Shown one piece after another: positions 1 through 9,170 of a stretch of 34,546 bases of DNA (positions are counted from its first letter, which is position 1; each line of letters starts with the position of its first letter). The notes beneath the pieces are model-generated. The model did not search any database. It saw only the letters and a list, made by a program, of their open reading frames with translations, and was not told the DNA's origin. A program made the position numbers and the translations under genes. This DNA comes from Peptoniphilus senegalensis JC140 (GTDB lineage Bacteria > Bacillota > Clostridia > Tissierellales > Peptoniphilaceae): assembly GCF_000321025.1 (NCBI RefSeq), contig NZ_HE610717.1, positions 688,908-723,453 on the forward strand, in the 5' to 3' direction.

Positions 1-28
1 CTGTCGCTTGCACGACAGTTTTATTTTG
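1..28. terminator. Terminator-like hairpin beyond hsdR
   Basis: CTGTCG pairs with CGACAG around a six-base loop (1-18). A T-rich tract follows on the plus strand (19-27), so a terminator is well formed in that direction. For hsdR, read leftwards, the A-tract side extends the stem and the T-tract would lie outside the window. It is nearly identical to the hairpin at 8203-8223. Confidence 0.6.
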
Positions 29-78
29 AATTTGAAATTTATTTTATAAAACTCTAATAAAGAACCTGATATAAAATT

Positions 79-3000
79 TTAAATTCCCACAAAAACCTCA
101 ACAATTTTTCTAATCTTATCAAGGACAGATTCTTTTTTCTTTTCTCTTGCTCCATGTCTTCGTGATGTTGGCGGAATAATTCGATCCAAATCATCTCCCG
201 CATATTCTACATATCCCTTACTAATAGCCCTTTCAATAAATCTTGTTGAATCATCTTTTAAATTTTCATCATCCACCAAGTCTTTTATCTTTTTAGCTTT
301 TTCTTTCTTCGCAAAAGTATAAAAGACCTCAAGAATATCATCAGTATTTTTTAGTTCAGATAATCTCGTAGAATTAATGAAATCCATAATTAAATCTTCC
401 TTAGCTCTAGTTCCAAGACTTGACCTAATTACTCTTCTTACTTCAGCCTTTATACTTTCTACATCTTCATTATCTTTAGACTTTTCCAAAATTAGAGATA
501 AAATATAGTCAAGATTTATTTCATCAGTTTTAAGCAAGTCAATTTGGAACTCAACATCAGAAAAATCAATTTCCTCATCAGACTTACCTTCCCTTTTAGA
601 AGTTAAAACACTTTCTCTAATATCAACATAAACACTCTTCATGTCTTGCATCTGCCTATCAGAAATAATCTTTTCAAAGTTTTCAAACTCATCAAAGTTT
701 TTCAAAATATTCTCAGCCTTGAGAAGTTCTCCAAAAAGTTCAACAAATTCTTTCTTATCTGACTCCAAAACAATTTCTGTTGGTTCTGGAAATTTAGAAA
801 CTATTTCATTACATATTTCCACATACCCCTTTTGAACCTTGCCTGTTTCTTCATCCTTGAAACCATTAATGTATTCTTCATAAGACTTTTCCAAGATAAC
901 ATTGACACTGTTCTCATCTCCAAAAGTCTTAATCGCATCTCTTGTTGCATTTTCCAAATCCCTAAAGCAAACAATATTTCCAAAAGTCTTCACTTTATTT
1001 AGAATTCTATTGGTCCTTGAAAAAGCCTGAATAAGTCCATGGTATCTTAATTTTTTATCGACAAATAAGGTATTTAGAGTAGGAGCGTCAAAGCCTGTTA
1101 AAAACATTCCTACGACAATAAGTAAATCAACTTGCTTATCTTTAACTCTAAGAGATAAATCCTTATAATAATTTTGAAATTCATTGCCATTAGTCGAAAA
1201 ATTTGTCTTAAAGTATCCATTATAATCAGCTATTACCTTGTCTAAAAACTCTTTTGCACTAGATTCCATAGCAGAGACATTAAAATCTTCTTCAGAAATT
1301 TCTCCAATGGCCCTTTGCTCTTCATTAGCTGCAAAACTATAAATTGTAGCTACTTTTAATCTTTTTTCAGGAGATAAAATTCTCTGTTGCTTTTCAAACT
1401 CCTCATAATACAATTTTGCTGCATCAACACTTTGCACAGCAAACATTGCATTAAAACCATTAAGTCTCCTGTGTTTCAAATCATAGAATTCATTACGATG
1501 TGTTTTGGTATCGAAAACCTTGAGAATGTACTTAGTAATCTCACTTATTCTTTCTGGATGAAGTAACATTTTATTTTCTAGTTTTGCTAATTTATTTTCA
1601 TCTTCTTCTTTTTCAGCACTCTTAAATTTAGGCTTAATATTGTTATAATCAACCTTAAACTTTAAAACCTTGCCATCACGAATAGCATCAGTTATAACAT
1701 AAGAGTGAAGTTGCGCGCCAAAAATTCCTGCCGTTGTCTCTCCTCCAAGAGAATTTTCAGGGAAAATTGGAGTTCCAGTAAAGCCAAACTGGTAATATTT
1801 TTTAAATGCCTTTTTTATATTTTTTTGAGCATCGCCAAACTGAGAACGATGACATTCATCATATATAAGAACACATTGTTTATCATAAATTTCATGAATA
1901 GGATTTTTCTTCACAAACTCATTTAATTTTTGTATTGTAGTTACAACAATCCTATTATCATCTCTTTCAATACACCTTTTAAGTTCCCTAGTGTCCTTAC
2001 TTCCATTGACACTATCAGGTTGAAATCTTTGATATTCCTTCATAGTTTGATAGTCCAAATCTTTTCTATCAACTACAAAAAATACCTTATCAATAAAATC
2101 CAAATTAGTAGCAAGCCTTGCAGCCTTAAAAGAAGTTAAAGTCTTGCCAGAACCAGTTGTATGCCAAATAAAACCTCCAGCCTCTGGTCTTCCGAATTTT
2201 TTCGACTTATAACTAGACCTTATCTTCCATAAAATTCTTTCAGTAGCAGCAATTTGATAAGGACGCATAATAAGGAGAGTATTATTGACATCAAAAACAC
2301 AATACTTAGTAAGAACTTCAAGAATTACTCTTTTCTCAAAAAAAGTTTTAGTAAAGTCCTCTAAATCGCAAATAAGCTTGTTCTTGGCATCCGCCCATTC
2401 ACAAGTAAATTCATAATTATTTTTATTTTGCGCCGTTGTATTTGCAAAATATCTAGTATAAGTACCATTAGAAATTACAAAAATTTGGACATACTTATAA
2501 AGAGAATTTTCGCTATTAAAACTTTCCTTGCTATACCTGTGAATTTGGTTAAAAGCCTCATGCAAGTTTACTCCTCTTTTTTTAAGCTCAATGTGAACAA
2601 GAGGAAGACCATTAACCAAAATTGTAACATCATAACGATTGCGATTTTTGCCCTCTCCCTTTATCTGATTAGTAACTTGTAAAAAATTGTTGTGAATATT
2701 TTTCTTATCTATAATCTTAATATTTTTCAAATGACCATCATCAAAAATAAAATCATAAATATAATTTTCTTGAATTTTTCTAGTCTTCTCAATCATTCCA
2801 TCATTAGGCACATCTAAATACTCAACTAGAAACCTTCTCCATTCATCATCTGAAAAAGAAACATTATTTAATCTCTCAATTTGAATTTTTAAATTTGCAT
2901 ATAATTCATCATTCGACTTTACTGTAGCTCTCTCATATCCCTGAGAAACTAAATTTTCAATCATTTGTCTTTCAAGCTCATGCTCGCTTTGATAGGAAGA

Positions 3001-3099
3001 TTCTCTAGCACTTAGATCCTTTTTAAAATTTGCTAGAATAATTCCACCAGTCATCTCAGCAATAGTTGACGTACCATAATTTATGGCTTTTTCGGTCAT
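79..3099 (-). CDS. hsdR: Type I restriction enzyme, R (motor/nuclease) subunit
   Basis: HsdR is the ATP-dependent translocase and nuclease of a type I restriction complex; it joins M2S and cuts unmodified DNA far from the target. The N-terminal nuclease domain shows the D..ExK pattern (about D157, E171, K173, in VHIELKKRG). The helicase core follows: Walker A HTTGSGKT near residue 315, the DEAD-type box YDECH, motif III FTGTP, and motif VI QAFSRTNR. I start at the ATG at 3099 (1006 aa), because GGAAGGAG sits six bases upstream; a GTG at 3114 is possible but has no ribosome site. This ATG overlaps the prrC stop (ATGA), so translation is probably coupled to PrrC. Length and motifs are normal for the family and the gene looks intact. 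It is the last gene of the operon. Confidence 0.96.
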   Translation of the reverse strand: MTEKAINYGTSTIAEMTGGIILANFKKDLSARESSYQSEHELERQMIENLVSQGYERATVKSNDELYANLKIQIERLNNVSFSDDEWRRFLVEYLDVPNDGMIEKTRKIQENYIYDFIFDDGHLKNIKIIDKKNIHNNFLQVTNQIKGEGKNRNRYDVTILVNGLPLVHIELKKRGVNLHEAFNQIHRYSKESFNSENSLYKYVQIFVISNGTYTRYFANTTAQNKNNYEFTCEWADAKNKLICDLEDFTKTFFEKRVILEVLTKYCVFDVNNTLLIMRPYQIAATERILWKIRSSYKSKKFGRPEAGGFIWHTTGSGKTLTSFKAARLATNLDFIDKVFFVVDRKDLDYQTMKEYQRFQPDSVNGSKDTRELKRCIERDDNRIVVTTIQKLNEFVKKNPIHEIYDKQCVLIYDECHRSQFGDAQKNIKKAFKKYYQFGFTGTPIFPENSLGGETTAGIFGAQLHSYVITDAIRDGKVLKFKVDYNNIKPKFKSAEKEEDENKLAKLENKMLLHPERISEITKYILKVFDTKTHRNEFYDLKHRRLNGFNAMFAVQSVDAAKLYYEEFEKQQRILSPEKRLKVATIYSFAANEEQRAIGEISEEDFNVSAMESSAKEFLDKVIADYNGYFKTNFSTNGNEFQNYYKDLSLRVKDKQVDLLIVVGMFLTGFDAPTLNTLFVDKKLRYHGLIQAFSRTNRILNKVKTFGNIVCFRDLENATRDAIKTFGDENSVNVILEKSYEEYINGFKDEETGKVQKGYVEICNEIVSKFPEPTEIVLESDKKEFVELFGELLKAENILKNFDEFENFEKIISDRQMQDMKSVYVDIRESVLTSKREGKSDEEIDFSDVEFQIDLLKTDEINLDYILSLILEKSKDNEDVESIKAEVRRVIRSSLGTRAKEDLIMDFINSTRLSELKNTDDILEVFYTFAKKEKAKKIKDLVDDENLKDDSTRFIERAISKGYVEYAGDDLDRIIPPTSRRHGAREKKKESVLDKIRKIVEVFVGI

Positions 3100-4220
3100 A
3101 TTAACTCCTTCCACCTATACTCTCTCTTAAAATTATTAAAGAGTAGTTTTAATAGATTTTTCTCATTTTGTTTCAATTCTTTTGCTTCCAAATCTGATAT
3201 TTTGTTATGTGACGATAAGTTTATAAATCGAATATATGCTTTTCTTTCCTCATCAGTCATTCCTTCTACTATGAGTAGATCTCCCCAATTATCATATCCT
3301 AAAAAAGATGCTGTTTTTTCCAGCAAGTTTCTAAACAACATAAAATGATATTTCTCAACAACATTGTCATCTATTGCGTTCTGAATTACATCTTTAATAA
3401 ATAAATGATATCCAAACGGTGTATCTTTTTGTTCTTTAATTAAATACGTATTTTCATTTTTTTGTAAAAAATAAAAATCTTTTTTATTCGCCTTTATACT
3501 TCTCTCACTTTTAAACTCATTAAACAATACATTATAAAATAAAGCGTGGTGTGTTGTTATAATAAATTTTAATTCTTCACTCTTTGAATTAGCTATTACC
3601 TCTCTTAGAGAAATCGCCAACTGTATAAGATTATTGTCGTCTAAAGAAGTAACAGGATCATCTATAAAAATATATTGAATATCATTGAATTCATCTGTAC
3701 TTCTATCATTAATTTCAGTAATACTTAATTCTGCAACAATTGTTTCTATTAAGACAAAAAACACAGTCCAAATAAAAATACTTTCTTCTCCTTTTGAAAT
3801 TTTAATATTTTCAGCAGCTTCCTCATCACCAGTAGGTAAACTAAATGTAATTTCTCCAGTAATTGTATTAATATTAGGTTCAATCTTTGATGAAGTAAAT
3901 TCTTTAAACTTCTCCGCTATTTCATTCTCTTTTCCTTGTCTTTCAATAAGATCAATAAAACTTGAATTTTTATTAATCTTGATTTTTCTCTCACTATCAT
4001 TTTCTATATCATTATCCCAAGAAAATAAATCTTCTGTAAATGCATTATAATAAATCACATGCTTAATGACTTCATCATCTATAGTCTCATTGACAATATT
4101 TTTAAATTCCATTGATAGTCTTGTTTTTCCTGTAGCATTAAAAGCATATAGTAAAGTAACTTTCTTATTAGAATTCTTAATTTTTTGAGCTATTTCTGTT
4201 AAAGAATAATATACATCCAT
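3096..4220 (-). CDS. prrC: Anticodon nuclease PrrC
   Basis: PrrC is a suicide anticodon nuclease that cleaves tRNA-Lys when its guarding HsdMSR complex is disabled by phage; in E. coli T4 Stp does this. The 374 residues hold an ABC/AAA_13-type ATPase: Walker A AFNATGKT (26-33), signature SKGEES (142-147), Walker B IFIDDP (185-189) followed by TSLDD, and His switch THH (223-225). PrrC-specific blocks are present: YYNAFTEDLFSWDND (57-71), YHFMLFRNLLEKTASFLGY and INLSSHNK. The nuclease triad known in E. coli PrrC (Arg320-Glu324-His356) maps to R297, E301 and H338. The Walker A lacks the usual first Gly. A region resembling the lysine-anticodon recognition peptide lies at 263-271. The ATG at 4220 has AGGTGA upstream. 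Position between hsdS and hsdR is the classic prr arrangement. Assignment rests on motifs and remembered family sequence. Confidence 0.93.
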   Translation of the reverse strand: MDVYYSLTEIAQKIKNSNKKVTLLYAFNATGKTRLSMEFKNIVNETIDDEVIKHVIYYNAFTEDLFSWDNDIENDSERKIKINKNSSFIDLIERQGKENEIAEKFKEFTSSKIEPNINTITGEITFSLPTGDEEAAENIKISKGEESIFIWTVFFVLIETIVAELSITEINDRSTDEFNDIQYIFIDDPVTSLDDNNLIQLAISLREVIANSKSEELKFIITTHHALFYNVLFNEFKSERSIKANKKDFYFLQKNENTYLIKEQKDTPFGYHLFIKDVIQNAIDDNVVEKYHFMLFRNLLEKTASFLGYDNWGDLLIVEGMTDEERKAYIRFINLSSHNKISDLEAKELKQNEKNLLKLLFNNFKREYRWKELI

Positions 4221-4236
4221 ACTTTCACCTCAAATC

Positions 4237-4854
4237 TTAATTCTTTCTCTTAAAATCTAATAACCTCTCTCTATAGTATTTATATTGTTTGTCTCGCAAC
4301 TCTATTTCTTTTGGTAATCCTAGAGAAATATCATTTATTAAAGTGTCAAAATTATCGAGAATGGAAACAATGTATTCTTGAACTACTAGAGAAGGTAATG
4401 GTATTTTTATTTTCTCCATATCCGTCGTTGATAATTCAATAACTTTTACCCCTCTTGCTAACTTATTCTTTTGTCTTAATAAATAATTTGCTCCATTAAA
4501 TACATAAGATAAATATTTAGGATTTTCATTATGTTTAAATATTGCTGCGTGACCACCTGTTACTGCAGTTTCATTACCTAAATAAGCTACAGTTTTCATA
4601 ACATCTTCTACGTTTTCAGAAGTTTTTGCAATAACTAAATCTCCATAATTAACATTTTTAAGGTTAACTGAACTTTCCTTAGTTACTTTAACAATTGGTT
4701 GTTCTACGAACAAATTATACTTTGTATAAATATGTCCATAATGGATGGCTCCAACACTTCCATTTTCCTTAAATAGACTTTTTGGCATGCCTTTTCCATT
4801 CTCGAATGTTCCAATATCTCCTAACTTCTTCCACTCAACACCTGCAAAGCACAC
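4237..4854 (-). pseudogene. Partial hsdS: one target-recognition half, no clear start
   Basis: About 205 residues resemble the second half of a type I specificity subunit: one target-recognition domain starting VEWKKLGDI, then a conserved helix ending LRDKQYKYYRERLL. It shares blocks with TRD2 of the neighbouring full hsdS (IHYG.IYTKYN and TSEN.EDV) but differs through most of the domain, so it is a diverged alternative domain. The first usable codon, GTG at 4854, has its purine-rich AGGAG directly abutting it, which is not a workable spacing; the frame stays open upstream to 4926, past the hsdS stop, without an ATG. It could be a remnant of a duplicated hsdS, a silent donor of recognition sequence, or a half-subunit made by coupling. 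Half-S proteins are known to dimerise and work in other type I systems. It lies 16 bp before prrC. Confidence 0.7.
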
Positions 4855-4904
4855 TCCTACAATATCGCAAGCTTGCTTTAATGTAGCAAAATAGCTCCTA
4901 AGAG

Positions 4905-6215
4905 TTATTTTGCGGCTTGCGGCTTGCTATCACTCTTGTCTTCGAATGTCAAGAGTTTTTCACGATAATATTCATATTGTTTTTGTCTTTGTTCTATTTC
5001 CTCTGGCAACAAACCCTGAGTATCAGAAAGCAGGTCTTGAAACTTATCCAAAACCTCAACAACCTTATCTTGGATTACCCTAGGTGGCAAAGTTATAGAA
5101 AATTTTGCCATATCATCTCCATGAATACGAATCAACTTTGTACCTGTAACTTTTTGCTCTTTTTGTTTTTGAAATTTATTCGTCTGGAAATAATATGCTA
5201 TATATTTTGAATTTTCATTTGTACTATAGCTATACATATCCCCAGAAAATCCAACCTCTTCACTCCCAAGCCAAACTACACACTTACCAACATCTTCAAT
5301 GTTTTCAGAAGTTGTTGCAATCAAAATATCATTATATTTAGCTTTTTTCAATTTAGAAAAAATTTCATCTTTTACAAACGAAATTGTTTTATCTGTCTCA
5401 AAGTTATACTTAGTATATATTTGTCCATAATGGATTACTGGTTTTCCCTTTGAAATAAAATCTTTCTTTTGAAGTCCATTACCTCTAGTAAAAATCCCAA
5501 TCTCTCCAAGTGTAGTTGATCTTAGCTTATAATCCAACCCCAATATTTTTGGACTTTTAGACAATTCATTCAAATATTCTTCGCTTAAAATCATGTCCCT
5601 ATAATACTCATACTGCTTATTTCTTGCCTGTAACTCAGCCTGTAACTCAGCCTGTAACTCAGTAACATAATTTGTGAATTTGTCAAGTATTTTAACAATT
5701 TTTTCTTGGGTTTCAAGTGACGGGACTGGGACTTCTAATTTTTCTATTTCTGATTTTGCTATTGTTTGCCTAGTATTGCCAAAAACTTTCTTAAACATAT
5801 TCTTTCTAAAATTTTGAGATCTAAATACATAGTTTAAAAAACAAGATGTTGTGAAATTCTTTTCTTTTAATCGTATTCTCATTATATGGTAAGAATAGAC
5901 TGTATTTTTAATATTCTCTTTAGCTACAGATGAAATAAAAATATCTTCTTTTGTCTCAGAACTTGGCGTAATAAAAATATCTCCATGTCTAACATCACAT
6001 TCATTTATCTTAATATCACTTGCTGTTACTTCCATTGAAGGGACGCTTTTGTTCAAATATAAATTTCTATATACATCCATATAATTTAACAAAACAACAG
6101 GTTTCTCATCATCTTTTATTTTTTTATCTACACCAGCTCCAGAAATAATTGCAATATCCCCTAATTTTTTCCACTCTACCTTTTCATTTTTTAATAATTC
6201 ATCTATCTTACTCAT
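4905..6215 (-). CDS. hsdS: Type I restriction enzyme, specificity subunit
   Basis: HsdS reads the bipartite DNA target for both modification and restriction. The 436-residue protein has the standard layout: TRD1 (about 13-165), a central conserved helix with AELQ repeats and [11 protein letters not shown] (about 170-210), TRD2 (about 225-390), and a C-terminal conserved helix ending [16 protein letters not shown] choose the ATG at 6215, with AGGGAG eight bases upstream; a TTG at 6221 is an alternative. The start lies inside the last codons of hsdM (8-bp overlap), which suggests coupled translation. Three perfect 12-bp repeats lie in the central helix. The recognition sequence cannot be read from the protein alone. 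Confidence 0.95.
   Translation of the reverse strand: MSKIDELLKNEKVEWKKLGDIAIISGAGVDKKIKDDEKPVVLLNYMDVYRNLYLNKSVPSMEVTASDIKINECDVRHGDIFITPSSETKEDIFISSVAKENIKNTVYSYHIMRIRLKEKNFTTSCFLNYVFRSQNFRKNMFKKVFGNTRQTIAKSEIEKLEVPVPSLETQEKIVKILDKFTNYVTELQAELQAELQARNKQYEYYRDMILSEEYLNELSKSPKILGLDYKLRSTTLGEIGIFTRGNGLQKKDFISKGKPVIHYGQIYTKYNFETDKTISFVKDEIFSKLKKAKYNDILIATTSENIEDVGKCVVWLGSEEVGFSGDMYSYSTNENSKYIAYYFQTNKFQKQKEQKVTGTKLIRIHGDDMAKFSITLPPRVIQDKVVEVLDKFQDLLSDTQGLLPEEIEQRQKQYEYYREKLLTFEDKSDSKPQAAK
5627..5662 (-). repeat. Three 12-bp tandem repeats in hsdS central spacer
   Basis: CCTGTAACTCAG occurs three times without mismatch and encodes a repeated AELQ tetrapeptide (after TELQ) in the helix that separates the two recognition domains. 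In the type IC enzymes EcoR124I and EcoDXXI-like variants, two versus three copies of a TAEL repeat at this place change the length of the non-specific spacer in the DNA target. Confidence 0.92.
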
Positions 6216-7788
6216 CTTCAAGCTCCCTTACTATTTCATTTATAGAAGCTCTAATCTCATCTATTTTCTTCACAGTTTCATCAATTTCCTTGTTGAGGAC
6301 CTTGATGTCTATTTTTTCTCTTGTATCTTCCTTCTCAACATAAGTAGAAACCGAAAGATTATAATCATTTTCTACTATCTCATCTCTATCTACATATCTT
6401 GAAAAATATTCCTTTTCTTCACGATTTTTAAATTCTTCAACTATTGTATTAATATTTTTTTCTTCTAAGATATTGTTGTTAGTTTCCTTTTTAAATTCCT
6501 TGCTTGCATCTATAAATAAAATTTTATTTTCCGTCTTATTTTTTGCCATGACGAGAATACAAGTTGCTATTGATGTGCCAAAGAAGAGATTTTCTGGAAG
6601 TTGAATTACGCAGTCTATAAAATTATTGTCTATTAGATATTGTCTAATAGTTTTTTCTGCTCCCTTTCTATAAAAAATTCCTGGAAAACATACTATGGCA
6701 GCCCTGCCCTTACTTGATAGATAAAAAAGTGAATGCATTATAAAGGCATAATCAGCATAGGATTTTGGTGCTAACTTACCTGCTGGAGCAAATCTCTCGT
6801 CATTTATAAGCGTTGGATCTCCATCTCCCACCCATTTTATTGAATATGGTGGATTTGAAACAATAGCATCAAAGGGTTTTTCGTCTTTATGTAGTGGATT
6901 TATTAGGGTATCGCCTCTTTTAATGGAGAAATTATTGTAGTTGACATTGTGCAAGAACATATTCATACGGGCTAAGTTGAAATTGGTCATATTAATTTCT
7001 TGTCCAAAAAATCCCTCGTCAATAATGTGCTCATCAAATTGTTTTTTCATTTGTAATAATAAAGATCCACTCCCACATGTTGGATCATAGACCTTGTTAA
7101 TATTTGTTTTTCCTTCCATCACAAGTCTTGCCAAGAGTTTTGATACAGTTTGTGGAGTAAAAAATTCTCCTCCGGATTTGCCTGCATTGCTTGCATAGTT
7201 TGATATTAAATATTCATAAGCATCTCCAAAGGCATCTATATCGTTATTTTTAAAATCTCCAAAATTAATCTCTGCTATGCCTGTCAGTATATCCGCCAGC
7301 CTTTTATTTTTTTCTGCTACTGTTCCACCTAAACGATTGCTAGTTGTATCTACATCTTCGAATAAGCCTTTTATGTCATCTTCTGATGCATATCCTATAG
7401 CACTTCCTTCAATTGCATTAAATATATTGGCTAAGTCTGTATTTAAGTTTTCATTATCTTTTGCTGTCTTAACAACATTTTTAAATAATTGACTTGGTAA
7501 TATAAAAAATCCTTTATCCTCAACAGTATCTGGTCTAAAATCTTCTTCTGCTTCTTCATCGGAAATTTTAGCATAATCAAAATCCAAATCTCCTGCTTCG
7601 TGCTCTGCTTTATTAAAAAATTCTGTAATATTTTCTGAAATAAATCTATAAAACAATATGCCTAAAATATATTGTTTAAAGTCCCATCCATCTACAGCCC
7701 CTCTTACATCGTCTGCTATCGCCCAAATTTTTCTATGTAGCTCTTGTCTTTGTAGACTTTCCTTATTTTCTTTTATACTATCTGCCAT
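6208..7788 (-). CDS. hsdM: Type I restriction enzyme, M (adenine methyltransferase) subunit
   Basis: HsdM is the N6-adenine methyltransferase that marks host DNA and forms the core M2S of the complex. The 526-residue protein has an N-terminal HsdM_N helical domain (about 15-165), then the methyltransferase fold with SAM motif [11 protein letters not shown] (235-245) and catalytic motif NPPYS (312-316). [15 protein letters not shown] before motif I is also typical. A C-terminal helical tail (about 470-526) would contact HsdS. The start has GTGAGG eight bases upstream. It is the first gene of hsdM-hsdS-hsdS'-prrC-hsdR; no other gene lies between its start and the rnf terminator. Confidence 0.97.
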   Translation of the reverse strand: MADSIKENKESLQRQELHRKIWAIADDVRGAVDGWDFKQYILGILFYRFISENITEFFNKAEHEAGDLDFDYAKISDEEAEEDFRPDTVEDKGFFILPSQLFKNVVKTAKDNENLNTDLANIFNAIEGSAIGYASEDDIKGLFEDVDTTSNRLGGTVAEKNKRLADILTGIAEINFGDFKNNDIDAFGDAYEYLISNYASNAGKSGGEFFTPQTVSKLLARLVMEGKTNINKVYDPTCGSGSLLLQMKKQFDEHIIDEGFFGQEINMTNFNLARMNMFLHNVNYNNFSIKRGDTLINPLHKDEKPFDAIVSNPPYSIKWVGDGDPTLINDERFAPAGKLAPKSYADYAFIMHSLFYLSSKGRAAIVCFPGIFYRKGAEKTIRQYLIDNNFIDCVIQLPENLFFGTSIATCILVMAKNKTENKILFIDASKEFKKETNNNILEEKNINTIVEEFKNREEKEYFSRYVDRDEIVENDYNLSVSTYVEKEDTREKIDIKVLNKEIDETVKKIDEIRASINEIVRELEDE

Positions 7789-8196
7789 TTTTCTACCTCA
7801 CTTTATTTTGTTACCTTTCATAATGTCTTATATTGTTTTATTTAATAATTATAAGGTTTTCCTATTTTATAGGATACCATTTCTATTCCCTGTTTCAAAG
7901 ATTTATTTTCTTTAATTATTTTTACTATTTTTTAGTAATAAAGAAATATTTTCCCTTAAACTATTTTAATCGTCAGATTTTTCTCTTATTTTTTGTGAAA
8001 TTTTTAATTTGGATAAGCTTTTTTATTAATTTGTTGTGAAATATTTTGTACAAAAGGCGCTACAAATTTAATTCTCATTGAATCCTGTGTTAAAATTCTC
8101 TTTTACAAATATTGAAATAAATATTTATTAATTAATAAGGAAAACTTTATACAAATTTTAGCCATCTTTTAATAGACTTATATAAAAATTTACAAG
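7789..8196. other. AT-rich intergenic region upstream of hsdM
   Basis: About 410 bp without a credible gene. It holds the probable hsdM promoter at 7871-7898 and a short inverted repeat CCTAT-TTT-ATAGG (7861-7873) just downstream of it that could be an operator. The rest is AT-rich sequence. Short plus-strand open frames here are low-complexity and lack ribosome sites. Confidence 0.5.
7871..7898 (-). promoter_or_regulatory. Candidate promoter of the hsd-prrC operon
   Basis: TTGAAA (7898-7893) and TATCCT (7876-7871) are 16 bp apart on the minus strand, about 80 bp before the hsdM start. The -10 box is only a fair match. TATAAT-like boxes nearer the gene lack a good -35. Confidence 0.35.
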
Positions 8197-8223
8197 AAAA
8201 AACTGCCGCTTGCACGACAGTTT
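8197..8223 (-). terminator. Terminator of the rnf operon
   Basis: On the minus strand AAACTGTCG pairs with CGGCAGTTT through one G-U pair around a six-base loop, followed by six T. It lies 20 bp after the rnfB stop. Confidence 0.88.
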
Positions 8224-8243
8224 CTTAATTTAGATTTTAAAGA

Positions 8244-9161
8244 TTAAGCATTAACTTTTTCTTTTTCTGCTTCAGCTTTTTTTAGCTTTGCTTCTTCAAG
8301 TTTTGCTTGTCTCTCTTTTTCTTTTTGTTCTTTTTCCCTTTGTTTCATTTTTTCCACTCTTTCAGGATATTCGCAATAAATTGCTCCTGTTGGACATTTT
8401 GAAACACAAATTCCACAGTTGATACATTTATCATAATCAATTGATGCTAAGTTGTTTTCCACATGGATTGCATCCTTTGGACAGTTCTTTTCACAGATAC
8501 CGCATCCAATACAACCAGTTGAACAGTTAGTTCTAACAACTTTTCCTGAATCAAGTGATTTACATTCAACAACTGTCTTTGATTTGTAAGGTCTAAGTGA
8601 AATTATTTTCTTAGGGCAAATGTTAATACATTTCATACAAGCAACACATTTTTCTTTGTCTACTACTGCTACTCCATTTACCATGTGAATTGCGTCAAAT
8701 TCGCAGACACTTACACAAGTGCCACCGCCGCAGCAACCAAAGTTACATGCCTTTGCTCCTTGTTGATAGTCTGAAATTAATCTACAATCAACTAAATCAT
8801 TGTAATCATATTTATTTTTTGCCTTCTTGCAATCTCCTTGGCAAAGTACACAGGCAATATTTCTCTCAACATTTCCTGCATTAACTCCCATTATTTCGCT
8901 TACTTTTTCAGCTGTATCTGCACCACCAATTACACAACCATTTACTGGTGCTTTTCCGTTGGCAATTGCTTCTGCAAGACCGTCACAGCCAGGGAAACCA
9001 CAAGCTCCACAGTTCGCTCCTGGAAGTGCATATCTAATTTCAGCTACTTTTGGATCTACTTTTACAAAAAAAACTTTTGATGCAATTGAAAGAACTACTC
9101 CGAAAAAAGCTCCTGCAATTCCCAAAAATAACATTGGGGTAAATACTGTACTCATTTCCAT
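8244..9161 (-). CDS. rnfB: Rnf complex subunit B (multi-cluster ferredoxin)
   Basis: RnfB is the entry point for electrons from reduced ferredoxin in the Rnf ferredoxin:NAD+ oxidoreductase, which drives Na+ or H+ export. The 305 residues begin with one membrane helix (about 8-28), then the RnfB cluster domain GANCGACGFPGCDG, a cysteine-rich stretch (CVLCQGDCKK and ACNFGCCGGGTCVSVC), and ferredoxin-like cluster motifs CVACMKCINICP, CIGCGICEKNCP and CINCGICVSKCP. The last 40 or so residues are a Lys/Glu-rich tail, likely helical and exposed, which is not part of the redox domains. It is the last gene of rnfCDGEAB, the usual clostridial order, 9 bp after rnfA. Confidence 0.95.
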   Translation of the reverse strand: MEMSTVFTPMLFLGIAGAFFGVVLSIASKVFFVKVDPKVAEIRYALPGANCGACGFPGCDGLAEAIANGKAPVNGCVIGGADTAEKVSEIMGVNAGNVERNIACVLCQGDCKKAKNKYDYNDLVDCRLISDYQQGAKACNFGCCGGGTCVSVCEFDAIHMVNGVAVVDKEKCVACMKCINICPKKIISLRPYKSKTVVECKSLDSGKVVRTNCSTGCIGCGICEKNCPKDAIHVENNLASIDYDKCINCGICVSKCPTGAIYCEYPERVEKMKQREKEQKEKERQAKLEEAKLKKAEAEKEKVNA

Positions 9162-9170
9162 AGTTGCCTC

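Noticed and set aside
4855-4926. N-terminal extension of the partial hsdS over the hsdS stop
   Set aside because: The frame is open, but no ATG, GTG or TTG with a spaced ribosome site is found in it, so it is not called as coding.
4237-6215. Invertible hsdS switch
   Set aside because: Both hsdS segments lie in the same direction, no inverted repeats were found between them, and no recombinase gene is present. Only deletion or gene conversion would be possible.
7658-8039. Small plus-strand genes in the hsdM upstream region
   Set aside because: They are Phe/Ile/Leu-rich frames in AT-rich DNA, partly inside hsdM, with no start signals.
8203-8223. Hairpin as an insertion-sequence end
   Set aside because: No transposase or remnant lies nearby, and the hairpin with its T-tract works as the rnf terminator.
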